Part shown: piece by piece, positions 1-7,599 of the stretch
How positions within the stretch are numbered: position 1 is the stretch's first letter
Layout of the letters: each line of letters opens with the position of its first letter
Assembly (NCBI GenBank): GCA_964393615.1
Contig: CAYMUR010000060.1
Location: 1 to 33,123, forward strand
Direction: 5' to 3'
Length of the DNA stretch: 33,123 bases
DNA from: CAYMUR01 sp964393615
GTDB lineage: Bacteria; Planctomycetota; Planctomycetia; Pirellulales; Pirellulaceae
Notes under the pieces: generated by a model
What the model saw: only the letters and a program-made list of their open reading frames with translations
Databases searched by the model: none
Told to the model about the DNA's origin: nothing
Translations under genes and position numbers: made by a program

Positions 1-192
1 AGTGTAAACTCGCGAAAGTATCCGCACTTGCGACGGTGTTATATAGGGAGTCCCGGCGAGGCGAAGGGCGGAGGTAGCGGTTCAAGGTCTGGGCGGAACG
101 GGTCTCATCCGAGCAACCCGGTCAGCAGGTGCAGCGGCATGGTGCTGATGAGCAGTGATGGCAGACATATTGGACGCCGGCGGGGCCGGCAA
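1..192. other. Non-coding stretch downstream of the integrase remnant
   Basis: No gene can be supported here. On the minus strand a 28-residue reading frame (168 to 82, starting MSAITAHQHH) directly follows the integrase stop, but it has no recognisable domain and no clear ribosome binding site. The long plus-strand open frame that begins at 28 runs antisense through the integrase and is a shadow. The window probably begins inside the remnant of the integrated element. Confidence 0.4.
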
Positions 193-471
193 TTAACCAA
201 CTTGCCATGCAACGTCAGCTGCTTTGGTCAGGTCCCGCTCCGCGTAAATCTGAGTCACATCGGCACTGCTGTGGCCAAGGGCAACTTGAGCAGCTTCCAA
301 ACCGAACCTCTTCCGGATTTCCGTTCCGGCTGTGTGCCGAATTTGGTTGGGACTCCAATGATGCTTTCGTTGCCAGATCTTGCGTTCCTCGTGCTTCCAT
401 GCGAGTGGAGCTGGACACGCACGTCCACGGCACCATCCACCGCCCGCCTGGTGCTGGCAAAGCTGGCCAAG
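193..471 (-). pseudogene. Tyrosine integrase, C-terminal catalytic fragment
   Basis: This is the C-terminal half of the catalytic domain of a tyrosine recombinase. One minus-strand frame reads WSPNQIRHTAGTEIRKRFG, then LGHSSADVTQIYAERD, and stops at 195-193. These correspond to the box II R-H segment, the conserved LGH motif and the nucleophilic tyrosine (codon at 246-244). Closer to the gap, the expected S-Y-R-R-A-V segment appears only in another frame (STRRAVDGAVD), so this copy has its own frameshift. It abuts a run of 10 N at 472-481. The segment next to the gap is a diverged duplicate of the segment on the other side, so this is either a second integrase copy or a mis-joined assembly. 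Confidence 0.75.
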
Positions 472-481
472 NNNNNNNNNN
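472..481. other. Assembly gap (10 N)
   Basis: Ten undetermined bases interrupt the integrase. A run of ten is often a placeholder for a scaffold gap, so the true distance may differ. About 95 bases to the left (364 on) and right (482 on) are collinear and clearly similar. Both encode the same part of an integrase (left W-K-H-E-E-R-K-I-W-Q-R-K, right T-H-E-A-R-K-A-W-Q-R-K). Sequence and reading frame across this point should not be trusted. Confidence 0.95.
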
Positions 482-1535
482 CTTTCGTTGCCAGGCCTTG
501 CGGGCCTCGTGCGTCAATGCGATTGGCGCTAGAAACGCCGCGTCACAGGCACGATGCACGGCCCGCCTGTAGCTGTCAGTGGTGTATTGAGTGCCAGGAG
601 CACGTTTTCTGCGTCGCCTGCGATTCGTGCCAGGTCTGTTGCCATGGTTTGTTGGTGTTGTCCGCTGGTCTTGACGATCTCGTAACCTCTGCCGCTCGCT
701 GTCCGACGGTGAAAAACAGTTCGAGGTGATTTCTCGCAAGAGATTACGGTCGCAACACGTCCTGGGCACGCGGGCTAATGAAAATGATCCGATAACGTCC
801 TAGATGTTCTGTCTTGTAGGATTTGGGCCGGTACGTCCAGACTTCTCCACTGGTATCGATATCACACGGACATATGATGCAGACCTCGGCTGGTCTACAC
901 CCAGTGAATCGATGAAATCGCACCATATCGGCCACGACAGGCGGCAAATGGGGTAAGGTCAACTCGATGGTGGAATCGTCAACGGGCAACACTGGAGCCG
1001 TCTCACGGGCCTTCGTGCGGCCTTTTTGTAGGCCATCCACCGTGGTGAGTTTTTGGTAGATCTCAAACCGAATGAGTTCATTTCCCGCAGCCCACTTGAA
1101 CATCCGTCGAATTCGGTGAACGTGGTCATTGAGGTACCTGCGGCTAAGATTCAATTCAATCATCCGTGATTGGAGTGATTTTAAGGCCAATGGCCCGAAA
1201 TCATTAGCTAGTGTGTCCCCGTAGTGCTTTCGCACTAGCTTGAGCATGGCGTGAACACCATGGATGGCACCCGTTGGCTTGCCGTCTTTAACGTAGTATT
1301 GGCTCGCGAACTTGCGGTAGGCATTCAGAAGCTCAGCCATCGACAAAGGGGCAGAGTCGGTTGGCAACTGCCGACCATTCTGTTGCCACTCACCGACAAG
1401 GCGGTCGTATTCACGAAGGCTGGCCCGCGAATTGTATGGCCCGAGGTAGAAATCCATTCCGTCCAGAGTAACGACAGCCTGTCCGCTGGCCTTGTGCTTG
1501 CGATATTTGAGTAGCGATCTGCTGCGTCACGGCAT
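482..1535 (-). pseudogene. Tyrosine integrase, N-terminal and core part, disrupted
   Basis: Phage-type tyrosine recombinase of a kind common in planctomycetes. The likely start is ATG 1535-1533, with AGGAG about ten bases upstream. The third codon is TGA (1529-1527), after which the frame reads on through KYRKHKASGQAVVTLDGMDF and YLGPYNS, a typical N-terminal beta segment. A SAM-like core-binding region follows, then FTGCRPAEV with the first catalytic arginine. A TAA at 746-744 ends this frame after ISPRAQDVLRP. The sequence resumes one frame over with LLREITSNCFSP, a basic NRRRRRKRAPG stretch and YTTDSYRRAVHRACD, and runs into the gap. With a nonsense codon, a frameshift and the gap, it is probably inactive, although base errors near a contig end could mimic this. 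It lies 123 bp beyond the 3' end of tRNA-Val, a usual position for a tRNA-targeting integrase. Confidence 0.8.
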
Positions 1536-1560
1536 AGTGCAATCTCCTGTTCAATGGTCC

Positions 1561-1582
1561 CAAAACGGTAGGTACCGTTTTG
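1561..1582. repeat. Perfect palindrome between integrase and tRNA-Val
   Basis: Ten-base arms CAAAACGGTA and TACCGTTTTG flank a GG centre. It lies 26 bp upstream of the proposed integrase start. The two-base centre makes a protein-binding site (operator or recombinase core) more likely than an RNA hairpin, but its function is not known. Confidence 0.65.
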
Positions 1583-1602
1583 CGTCGTAGAAACAGGCCG
1601 CA

Positions 1603-1619
1603 CTGCCGACCGTCGGCAG
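1603..1619. repeat. Second perfect palindrome between integrase and tRNA-Val
   Basis: Eight-base arms CTGCCGAC and GTCGGCAG flank a single C. It lies 40 bp past the tRNA 3' end in the direction of tRNA transcription. It could be part of a tRNA transcript end, but no T-run follows. It could also be a recombinase or repressor site. Confidence 0.6.
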
Positions 1620-1658
1620 GTATCAGAAATGCTTGATTCGGCAGGATTTAGGATGAGT

Positions 1659-1731
1659 GGGCGTTACTGGACTTGAACCAGTGACCTCTGCGATGTGAAC
1701 GCAGCGCTCTAGCCAACTGAGCTAAACGCCC
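1659..1731 (-). tRNA. tRNA-Val (anticodon CAC)
   Basis: A 73-base cloverleaf on the minus strand. The acceptor stem pairs GGGCGTT with AACGCCC, the D stem is GCTC/GAGC, the anticodon stem CTGCG/CGCAG encloses loop TTCACAT (anticodon CAC, reading GTG), and the T arm is ACTGG-TTCAAGT-CCAGT. The discriminator base is A. CCA is not encoded, so it must be added after transcription. The 3' end faces the broken integrase, so this tRNA is a plausible attachment site, although no second copy of its 3' end was found in the window. Confidence 0.95.
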
Positions 1732-2369
1732 ATCTCCCTTGCGCATTTCCCTGGCGCGTAAACATTTTGCAAAACTCGACACTTTCTTGGCAGGGCAAGG
1801 AAAACGATCCAAGATATTCGTTCAATCCCCTCATTCTATCGCCACCCAACTGACAACAGAAGCCCACTCTATTTGCTCCTTGACCTGGTAACTTTGTTGG
1901 AAAAATACCGTTGAAACCGATTTCGCCACTTTTCAATCCCCGTTTTTCCGTCACCAGCGCATGACGCAAGAGCTCGTGAAGGCAAAATATTCACCTGGCA
2001 CCCTAGTGCCGGCCGATTTCATTTCCCACCAGGTTCGAGTTCCACCCAGCCCATCGGCGTTTGGGCATCAGGCAGGGACAAGTCAGGTCACTTTTTGACA
2101 CGCACGCACCGAGGATGAAGGAGAGTCATGATCCCTGCGGTTCGCTCACTTCCCCGGCAGGTCCGCACCTAGCCCGCCAAAGGTTACACATTCGCAAGGG
2201 GGGTCCTGCACGCCCTGATTTTCCACTACGATAACCCAAGTTTCAAATTAATCACTTTCGCCTCTCGTCTGCCAGCCACAATGCTGGCGGTACTCAAAGC
2301 CACATGACAAGGTACCACCTTGTTAGCGGATGACTGGCAACCAATCACTTATAAGCGGAGCATCCAATA
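1732..2369. other. Intergenic region, no gene recognised
   Basis: About 640 bp between tRNA-Val and the sialidase-like gene. It holds an imperfect hairpin with stems GCCAGC (2271-2276) and GCTGGC (2283-2288). It also holds two short plus-strand frames, at 2115-2234 (39 codons) and 2128-2172 (14 codons); the shorter has AAGGAG just upstream of its ATG. Neither resembles a known protein. The promoter of the sialidase-like gene is presumably here, but no convincing -35/-10 pair stands out. Confidence 0.4.
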
Positions 2370-3506
2370 ATGACAAAACGGTGTGAACTGATTTGGGACC
2401 GGGCCGTTAGTCCCAATCTCGCAGAGGGTAACTCGACTCTGGTAAATGCGTATGCCCGCACGACACAGCTCAGCGACGGAAAGATTGTCAGTATTTGCCG
2501 TCAGGGCGCAGCAAAACATAGCCATGATGGCGAAATCATCATCATCACCTCCAACGATATCGGTCAATCCTGGAGTTCGCCAACAACACTGTTTAAGAAA
2601 TCCGACTTTAGCTCGTCCGAAACCATTATTTCAGCAGGTATCTGTGCGATCGGTGAAAACAAACTGTTAGCAACCTGTGGGACCATGGTGGATGTAGCAC
2701 CCAACGATTATTTATTTTCCGAAGAAAGTGCCAGCCTAGACCGTCGCTATTTTTGGATATTAAGCGAGGATAGTGGCCAGCAGTGGAGTCACCCCATGGC
2801 CATCGATACCAGCCCTTATCACCGTGCGGGCGTCACCGCCAATCCATTCGTGCTCTCGGACGGCATCATCCGAATTCCGCTGGAAGTCACTAACGAAGCC
2901 GGTGTACAAGCCACCGCGCTGACGTTTGCACATTATGCTGCTGGCCAGATAGAGTGTGGTCCAATAGGGCTCTGCGCAGGAGACCCAACGGGACAATTGA
3001 ATTTATCGGACGCTCAGTTCACAACGTTGGAAAACGGTGATCTGTTAATGCTGCTCTGGACGTTTCGCCAAAAAGACGAAGAGACGATTGACGCCCACCA
3101 GAGTATTTCCCGAGACGCTGGCCGTAGTTGGTCGACACCACAACCCACCGGTGTTCAAGGACAGATCACCGTCCCACTCGCCTTGTCATGCGGTACCGTA
3201 GTGGCCGTTAGTAACTACCGTCTTTCTCCACCTGGTATTTATCTCTGGCAATCCTGCGACGGCGCGAAAACCTGGGACAGCTCTCCAATCCGTTTATGGG
3301 ACGAGCGGATCAAAAAGGTCACGGCAGAATCCGCGCCATTAAACACGTCAACAAAAGAGGACGAAGGAGTGTGGGACCAGTTGCAAGCGTTCACCTTTGG
3401 CACTCCCAACTTATTACGGCTCGTCGATGGAACCGTTCTCATGACCTACTATGCGACCATTGACGACATCATCCACATCCGGGCTTGCCGGTTTCAAATG
3501 GTGTGA
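2370..3506 (+). CDS. Sialidase-like BNR/Asp-box beta-propeller protein
   Basis: A 378-residue protein with the repeated Asp-box signature (S-x-D-x-G-x-S/T-W) of six-bladed sialidase propellers. Four copies are visible: SNDIGQSW (61-68), SEDSGQQW (132-139), SRDAGRSW (247-254) and SCDGAKTW near residue 300. The N-terminal segment VNAYARTTQLSDGKIVSICRQG is typical of planctomycete exo-alpha-sialidase-like proteins, which are often annotated as glycoside hydrolases. The three-arginine triad and the catalytic Tyr/Glu of true GH33 sialidases could not be placed, so substrate and even catalysis are uncertain. No signal peptide is seen, so it may be cytoplasmic. The ATG at 2370 has GGAG about ten bases upstream. 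It is convergent with the DUF1559 gene. Confidence 0.8.
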   Translation: MTKRCELIWDRAVSPNLAEGNSTLVNAYARTTQLSDGKIVSICRQGAAKHSHDGEIIIITSNDIGQSWSSPTTLFKKSDFSSSETIISAGICAIGENKLLATCGTMVDVAPNDYLFSEESASLDRRYFWILSEDSGQQWSHPMAIDTSPYHRAGVTANPFVLSDGIIRIPLEVTNEAGVQATALTFAHYAAGQIECGPIGLCAGDPTGQLNLSDAQFTTLENGDLLMLLWTFRQKDEETIDAHQSISRDAGRSWSTPQPTGVQGQITVPLALSCGTVVAVSNYRLSPPGIYLWQSCDGAKTWDSSPIRLWDERIKKVTAESAPLNTSTKEDEGVWDQLQAFTFGTPNLLRLVDGTVLMTYYATIDDIIHIRACRFQMV

Positions 3507-3597
3507 CCATCGCCGTCAACGGGTGAACAATTTCTCTGGAACGCATTGCTTCTCTGGGCTCCAGTGCCTAACACGGCTTTCAGAAAACCTTGACGCC

Positions 3598-4671
3598 TTA
3601 ATAAGGGCCGATCGGCATGCCATCTCGGCGGTCACCCAATGCCTGGTAAGTGGCATGCTCGATCGTCTCACTGATGAAACGGACTGATCCATCGCAAAGA
3701 CCGAAATGTGCACCACCGGGATGTAATGACTTCGCCCCCATCGCCGTCGCATCCGAGAAACTCGAGTGACAGCCTGCTGAACTGGAAATCCAACCAGGGG
3801 TGCCTTCGACACCATTTTCGCCAGCGCACGTTGGAAAGTTGATTGGAGCCGTTGTGGCATACCATACCGCCCGCCCATCCGCCCAGCCCTGCCACGCGTG
3901 GCAAACATTACCGCAGTACTGGCGAATTTCCATGAAAGCAATCGTATTCGAAGTGCCATCAAAGATGTCACGCAGCTTGGCTGACCAGCCAGAACGGCTC
4001 TTGATCCCCGACACGACCTTCGGATCGGTCCCGCCATGTCCTTGCAATGCATCGGCACCTCGGCACCCCTTGATGCCCTGAGCTCGACCGAACCAGTCCT
4101 GACCACGTCCGCGCATATCGCCTGTACCGACAATCGTCCTCATATTGCACGGAACATCATCACCGCCGTCCATGCACTGTGACCCGATGCTTCCTGCGTA
4201 ACTGGTATATGCTGAGAGGTATTGATGCTTCTCACTTTGACTACATCCTTCGTAGGCCGCCAGACGGCCACTCACCCCTTGCATCTCACTGGGACATTGC
4301 AGCCCGGAAACCACGTGACTCACCAACCGGGTTCCCGCGTTGTCGATCAATGACTCTTCGGGATCGACTAACTGAAAATTAATCTGGTCATAAACAGCCC
4401 CCTGTTCCATGAACGGCAGCATGACCACCAAATGACTGACATCTTCGTAGTTCGGGTGAAATCCCCCGTCGCCAGGAAACCTGCCAAATACATCGTGATA
4501 GTTGTGCAGCGCAATCCCCAGCTGTTTGAGATTATTGTTGCACTGAATCCGTCGAGCCGCTTCGCGGGCAGCTTGGACCGCCGGCAACAAAAGAGCAATC
4601 AAAATCGCGATGATGCGGATTAACGTCAGCAGCGCCACAAGTGTGAAACCATCGCTACGTCGATCTGGCAT
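3598..4671 (-). CDS. DUF1559 pseudopilin-like protein, atypical N terminus
   Basis: Member of the large planctomycete DUF1559 (SBP_bac_10-like) family. These proteins begin with a type IV pilin/T2SS methylation motif and are thought to be exported pseudopilin-like proteins of unknown role. The sequence shows DGFTLVALLTLIRIIAILIA, then LLPAVQAAREAARRIQC, NNLKQLGIALHNYHD and the family-typical C-terminal HPGGAHFGLCDGSVRFIS. Normally the motif reads GFTLVELL; here the glutamate at mature position 5 is alanine (codon GCG) and an arginine sits inside the hydrophobic helix. The start is uncertain: ATG 4671 lies about eleven bases after GGAGG, while ATG 4680 is too close to it and a TTG at 4689 is also possible. 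From 4671 it has 357 residues, usual for the family. Confidence 0.85.
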   Translation of the reverse strand: MPDRRSDGFTLVALLTLIRIIAILIALLLPAVQAAREAARRIQCNNNLKQLGIALHNYHDVFGRFPGDGGFHPNYEDVSHLVVMLPFMEQGAVYDQINFQLVDPEESLIDNAGTRLVSHVVSGLQCPSEMQGVSGRLAAYEGCSQSEKHQYLSAYTSYAGSIGSQCMDGGDDVPCNMRTIVGTGDMRGRGQDWFGRAQGIKGCRGADALQGHGGTDPKVVSGIKSRSGWSAKLRDIFDGTSNTIAFMEIRQYCGNVCHAWQGWADGRAVWYATTAPINFPTCAGENGVEGTPGWISSSAGCHSSFSDATAMGAKSLHPGGAHFGLCDGSVRFISETIEHATYQALGDRRDGMPIGPY

Positions 4672-4923
4672 CAACCTCATACCCTCCAAATCATTGCAAC
4701 AACAAACCGTCTACGACAACAATGCTACTCAGTGTTGTCATTATTTTAGTTTACATAAAAATTCTGATGAATGCCAACTTATGACACCACCCATTTTCTT
4801 ATTTGAAATAGTGCTGATTGTTTCTAACTGGCAGTGACAGCGGCCAGAAATGTCATTGGATTTGTAAAATACCTCTATTCAAATTACAATCGTCGACATC
4901 CATTCCACCCTGGAGAATCAACC

Positions 4924-6387
4924 ATGTGCCTTGCAAACTCGGCTACCCGGAGCCAGGCTCTGCCCCACCGAGCGATTATGTTTCTCAGCCTATTGTCCTG
5001 CACGATGGGCGCTGCATGGTGCAATGCCCAGGAACACCGCAACGTCCTGGTGCTGGTCTCTGACAACCAGAATGCTACGGACCTTGGCTGTTATGGGAAC
5101 CCGGTGGTGCGAACTCCCTACCTCGATCAACTGGCACAGGAAGGGGTCCGCTTTCCGCACGCGTTTGCCACGACCGCCTCTTGTAGTTCCAGCCGAGGTG
5201 TTATGTGGACCGGACTGCATACCCACGCCAACGGGCAATACGGACACTCACATGGCTATCACAACTTTCATATGCGGCCCCAAGTGAAATCGATTTTTGC
5301 ACTGCTCAAAAAATCTGGTTTCCACACCGGTGTCGTCGGCAAGTACCACATTGCGCCCGATCCGAAAGATCGACTTGATGTCGAATCCTATCCCCGTGGG
5401 CGGAATGTCGTTGGCATGGCGCAGGACGCTAAAGATTTTTTTAGCGCCGCAGGTGACAAACCTTTCTTTCTGGCGGTTTGTTTTGTCGATCCTCATCCAA
5501 CATCCAATCGAGAGCGTCCCGCCTGGAAAATTCGACGACATTTTCCTGGTATTGTCCCAGTAGAATACAACCCAGCAAACGTCATCGTTCCCGGTTATCT
5601 TCCAGATCAACCAGAAGTTCGCGAAGGACTTGCCGGATATTATCAACTCATCAGCCGCATGGACACGGGAGTTGGATTGGTGCTTTCTGCGTTACAAGCA
5701 GCTGGCAAAACAGACGAAACACTCGTCATCTTTTTTAGTGATCACGGTTCTACCGAACCGGGCGCCATGGCCACCCATTACGAGCCGGGTGTACGCATTC
5801 CCTTGATTGTCCGCCATCCACAACAGAAACCTGAACCAGGTGGCAGTGTCAATCAGGCCATGGTCACGCTCGCCGACTTGGTTCCCACCGTGCTTGATTG
5901 GACCGGTGTCAAAAAACCTGGCTACCCGCTGCATGGCCGAAGCTTTCTACCGATCCTCGGTGAAGCAGACCCGCCCGGATGGGATGAAGTCTATCTCAGT
6001 CATATTTTTCATGAAGTCACCATGTATTATCCCATGCGGACGGTCCGAACTCGCACACACAAATTGATCTGGAACATGGCTTGGCGTCTGCGTTACCCAT
6101 TACCCAACGATACGGTAGCATTCGCCACCTGGCAGGAAGCCTTGCGGCGTGGCGAGGGAAGACTGGGACCAAGGTCGATCCAGGATTTTCTGTTCCGCCC
6201 GGAACTCGAACTGTATGATCTAAAAAACGATCCCTTGGAAATCAACAACCTCTCGAACCAACCACAGTTTGCCGATCTGCGAAGTGAATTATTTACAAAG
6301 ATCTTGAATTTTCAAAAACGTACGGGTGACCCCTGGCTGGACAACCACCAACCGCCCCTACCTGTGGAAACGAAAAGCCAGCCATAA
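4924..6387 (+). CDS. Secreted sulfatase, SGSH (heparan N-sulfatase)-like
   Basis: A type I sulfatase of 487 residues that would remove sulfate from a glycan outside the cytoplasm. The start at 4924 follows CTGGAGAAT by five bases and gives a signal peptide ending near C-N-A/Q-E (residue 35-36); an upstream in-frame ATG at 4834 would bury it. The formylglycine motif is SCSSSRG, with Cys87 as the residue to be converted. Other conserved parts are VSDNQN (Asp47), TGLHTHANGQYGHSHGYHNF, GVVGKYHIAPD, FVDPHP, FFSDHGS and YEPGVRIPLIV. The C-terminal stretch HEVTMYYPMRTV, ELYDLKNDPLEINNL and GDPWL matches my recollection of human N-sulfoglucosamine sulfohydrolase, so a sulfamidase-like (S1_8) enzyme is likely. 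The third residue of the usual C-x-P-x-R motif is Ser. Substrate is not proven. Confidence 0.92.
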   Translation: MCLANSATRSQALPHRAIMFLSLLSCTMGAAWCNAQEHRNVLVLVSDNQNATDLGCYGNPVVRTPYLDQLAQEGVRFPHAFATTASCSSSRGVMWTGLHTHANGQYGHSHGYHNFHMRPQVKSIFALLKKSGFHTGVVGKYHIAPDPKDRLDVESYPRGRNVVGMAQDAKDFFSAAGDKPFFLAVCFVDPHPTSNRERPAWKIRRHFPGIVPVEYNPANVIVPGYLPDQPEVREGLAGYYQLISRMDTGVGLVLSALQAAGKTDETLVIFFSDHGSTEPGAMATHYEPGVRIPLIVRHPQQKPEPGGSVNQAMVTLADLVPTVLDWTGVKKPGYPLHGRSFLPILGEADPPGWDEVYLSHIFHEVTMYYPMRTVRTRTHKLIWNMAWRLRYPLPNDTVAFATWQEALRRGEGRLGPRSIQDFLFRPELELYDLKNDPLEINNLSNQPQFADLRSELFTKILNFQKRTGDPWLDNHQPPLPVETKSQP

Positions 6388-6476
6388 TTCGGCGGGCGCC
6401 CAGACAGACTGGTTTCTTGAGCCGTAGTGCAAGACTCACCGCATAGAACATCATTCATTCTCTGCGGCAACGTCAC

Positions 6477-6497
6477 CTCTGTGGTAACGTCACAGAG
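6477..6497. terminator. Hairpin between convergent genes
   Basis: A perfect 7-bp stem, CTCTGTG and CACAGAG, encloses loop GTAACGT. It lies between the convergent sulfatase and TatA genes, where a two-way transcript end would be expected. No T-run follows on either strand, so it is not a classical intrinsic terminator. The octamer AACGTCAC occurs at the left edge and again across the loop. Confidence 0.35.
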
Positions 6498-6506
6498 AAG
6501 CCCACG

Positions 6507-6896
6507 CTAATTCGCCGGTTGTTCGTCCACGGACACCTGGGACTCTTGAGGCGCGGACGTTGGCAATTCAAATTTCGGCGCCGTGGGGACATCCTGATCG
6601 TCGACTGACGGGTCTACCGACTTTACATTGGTCGTCGACACATTGGTAGTCGACGTGGAGGCGTAATCATTCGTATAGGTGCCGGTATAGACATCCGATT
6701 GGATATCTTGCAACCCTCGACGAAACTGGTTATAGCTGCGTCCCATGGAGCGGGCTACATCAGGTAGATTTTTACCAAACAAAATGACCGCGATTACACC
6801 GATCAGCAACAGCTCACCAATCCCAAGTCCACCCCCACCGATAAACGCCCAAAACTCCATGGCAGCCAAACAGGCTACGCTTGTAACACAAAACAT
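6507..6896 (-). CDS. tatA: TatA/TatE-like twin-arginine translocase subunit
   Basis: Pore-forming component of the twin-arginine (Tat) system, which exports folded proteins across the inner membrane. The 129-residue protein shows one membrane helix (about 25-40, GIGELLLIGVIAVILF) followed by the hallmark FGKNLPDVARSMG hinge, an amphipathic helix, and a long acidic, Ser/Thr-rich tail. The ATG at 6896 is well served by GGGAGG about nine bases upstream; a start at the second Met (residue 13) is less likely. The 12 extra N-terminal residues are unusual for TatA. A second TatA-like gene lies just upstream on the same strand. No tatC is in the window. TatB function cannot be excluded, but the FG-x-x-L-P motif fits TatA/E. 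Confidence 0.9.
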   Translation of the reverse strand: MFCVTSVACLAAMEFWAFIGGGGLGIGELLLIGVIAVILFGKNLPDVARSMGRSYNQFRRGLQDIQSDVYTGTYTNDYASTSTTNVSTTNVKSVDPSVDDQDVPTAPKFELPTSAPQESQVSVDEQPAN

Positions 6897-7080
6897 GATT
6901 TACACACCTCCCTCAGAACCATCTCGGTGTTCTCTTCGAATTGACAGGAATTCACTGCCCAAATAGAAATCCTATCTTGACAGCAGGCAAGCGATTACTT
7001 TTCCCTGCACTCATCCAAAATCGGATGACCACGTTTCCTAACATTTCCCAGCACCCGATTAGTGAAAACCAAGTCGTCCA

Positions 7081-7335
7081 CTATTTGTCATTATTCGTGG
7101 ATGAACTTTCTTCACCTTCCTGAACCGCCGCTTCCAAGTCGTCAGTGACGCCCCGTGCGCCTTTTTTAAATTCAACAATACCTTTTCCCAAATTACGCAT
7201 GGCAGTCGGTAAGCGGTTGCCAAAAACAACCAAGACAATAAAAGCTACTACCGCCAAAATAACGATCTCTGGCAGGCCCGGCGCTCCGAAAGCAACCACG
7301 CCACGAAAAACAACTTCTTGCAGATCTGGCATCAT
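7081..7335 (-). CDS. tatA: Second TatA/TatE-like translocase subunit
   Basis: An 84-residue TatA-family protein: a short N terminus, the helix LPEIVILAVVAFIVLVV, the hinge FGNRLPTAMRNLGKG, an amphipathic helix EFKKGARGVTDDLEAAVQ, and a short acidic tail. Length and layout match a standard TatA. The start could be either of two adjacent ATG codons (7335 or 7332), and no strong ribosome binding site is seen. It is followed 184 bp downstream by the longer TatA paralogue on the same strand. Paired TatA copies may serve different substrates or form mixed assemblies. A likely Tat substrate, the gluconolactonase-like protein at 18054, is in this window. Confidence 0.9.
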   Translation of the reverse strand: MMPDLQEVVFRGVVAFGAPGLPEIVILAVVAFIVLVVFGNRLPTAMRNLGKGIVEFKKGARGVTDDLEAAVQEGEESSSTNNDK

Positions 7336-7599
7336 GATGACGTACTCACACTAGAGGGAAGAAAATAGGGGGTGTGGGCACGCGAACAAGCGGCGAAAGC
7401 CGACAACCATCCCAGGGGGCGCTGCCAGAACCGACTCGTGCGTCTTGCGCTATACGAACGCATGATTTACCCTCAATATCCTTTATTCTACTGGCCTCCG
7501 TCGACGTGTCAAACGGGAATCCCGGTATTTGAACCGGTAAAAACTTCCAGATTATCGACGTAACAAGCTTTGCATCCGCCATGTCAGGGTAAAAGTGGT

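Noticed and set aside
79..86. GGTTCAAG resembling part of the tRNA T arm, as a possible second attachment site
   Set aside because: Only eight bases match and the flanks differ, so this is within chance expectation.
28..729. Long plus-strand open frame of 233 codons across the integrase region
   Set aside because: It runs antisense through clear integrase motifs and across the N gap, with no domain of its own.
2115..2234. 39-codon plus-strand frame, and a 14-codon frame at 2128 with a good AAGGAG
   Set aside because: No recognisable family and no conservation can be checked; a leader-peptide role is conceivable but unsupported.
3516..4133. 205-codon minus-strand frame inside the DUF1559 gene
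   Set aside because: It overlaps the DUF1559 frame on the same strand, and only the latter has family motifs.
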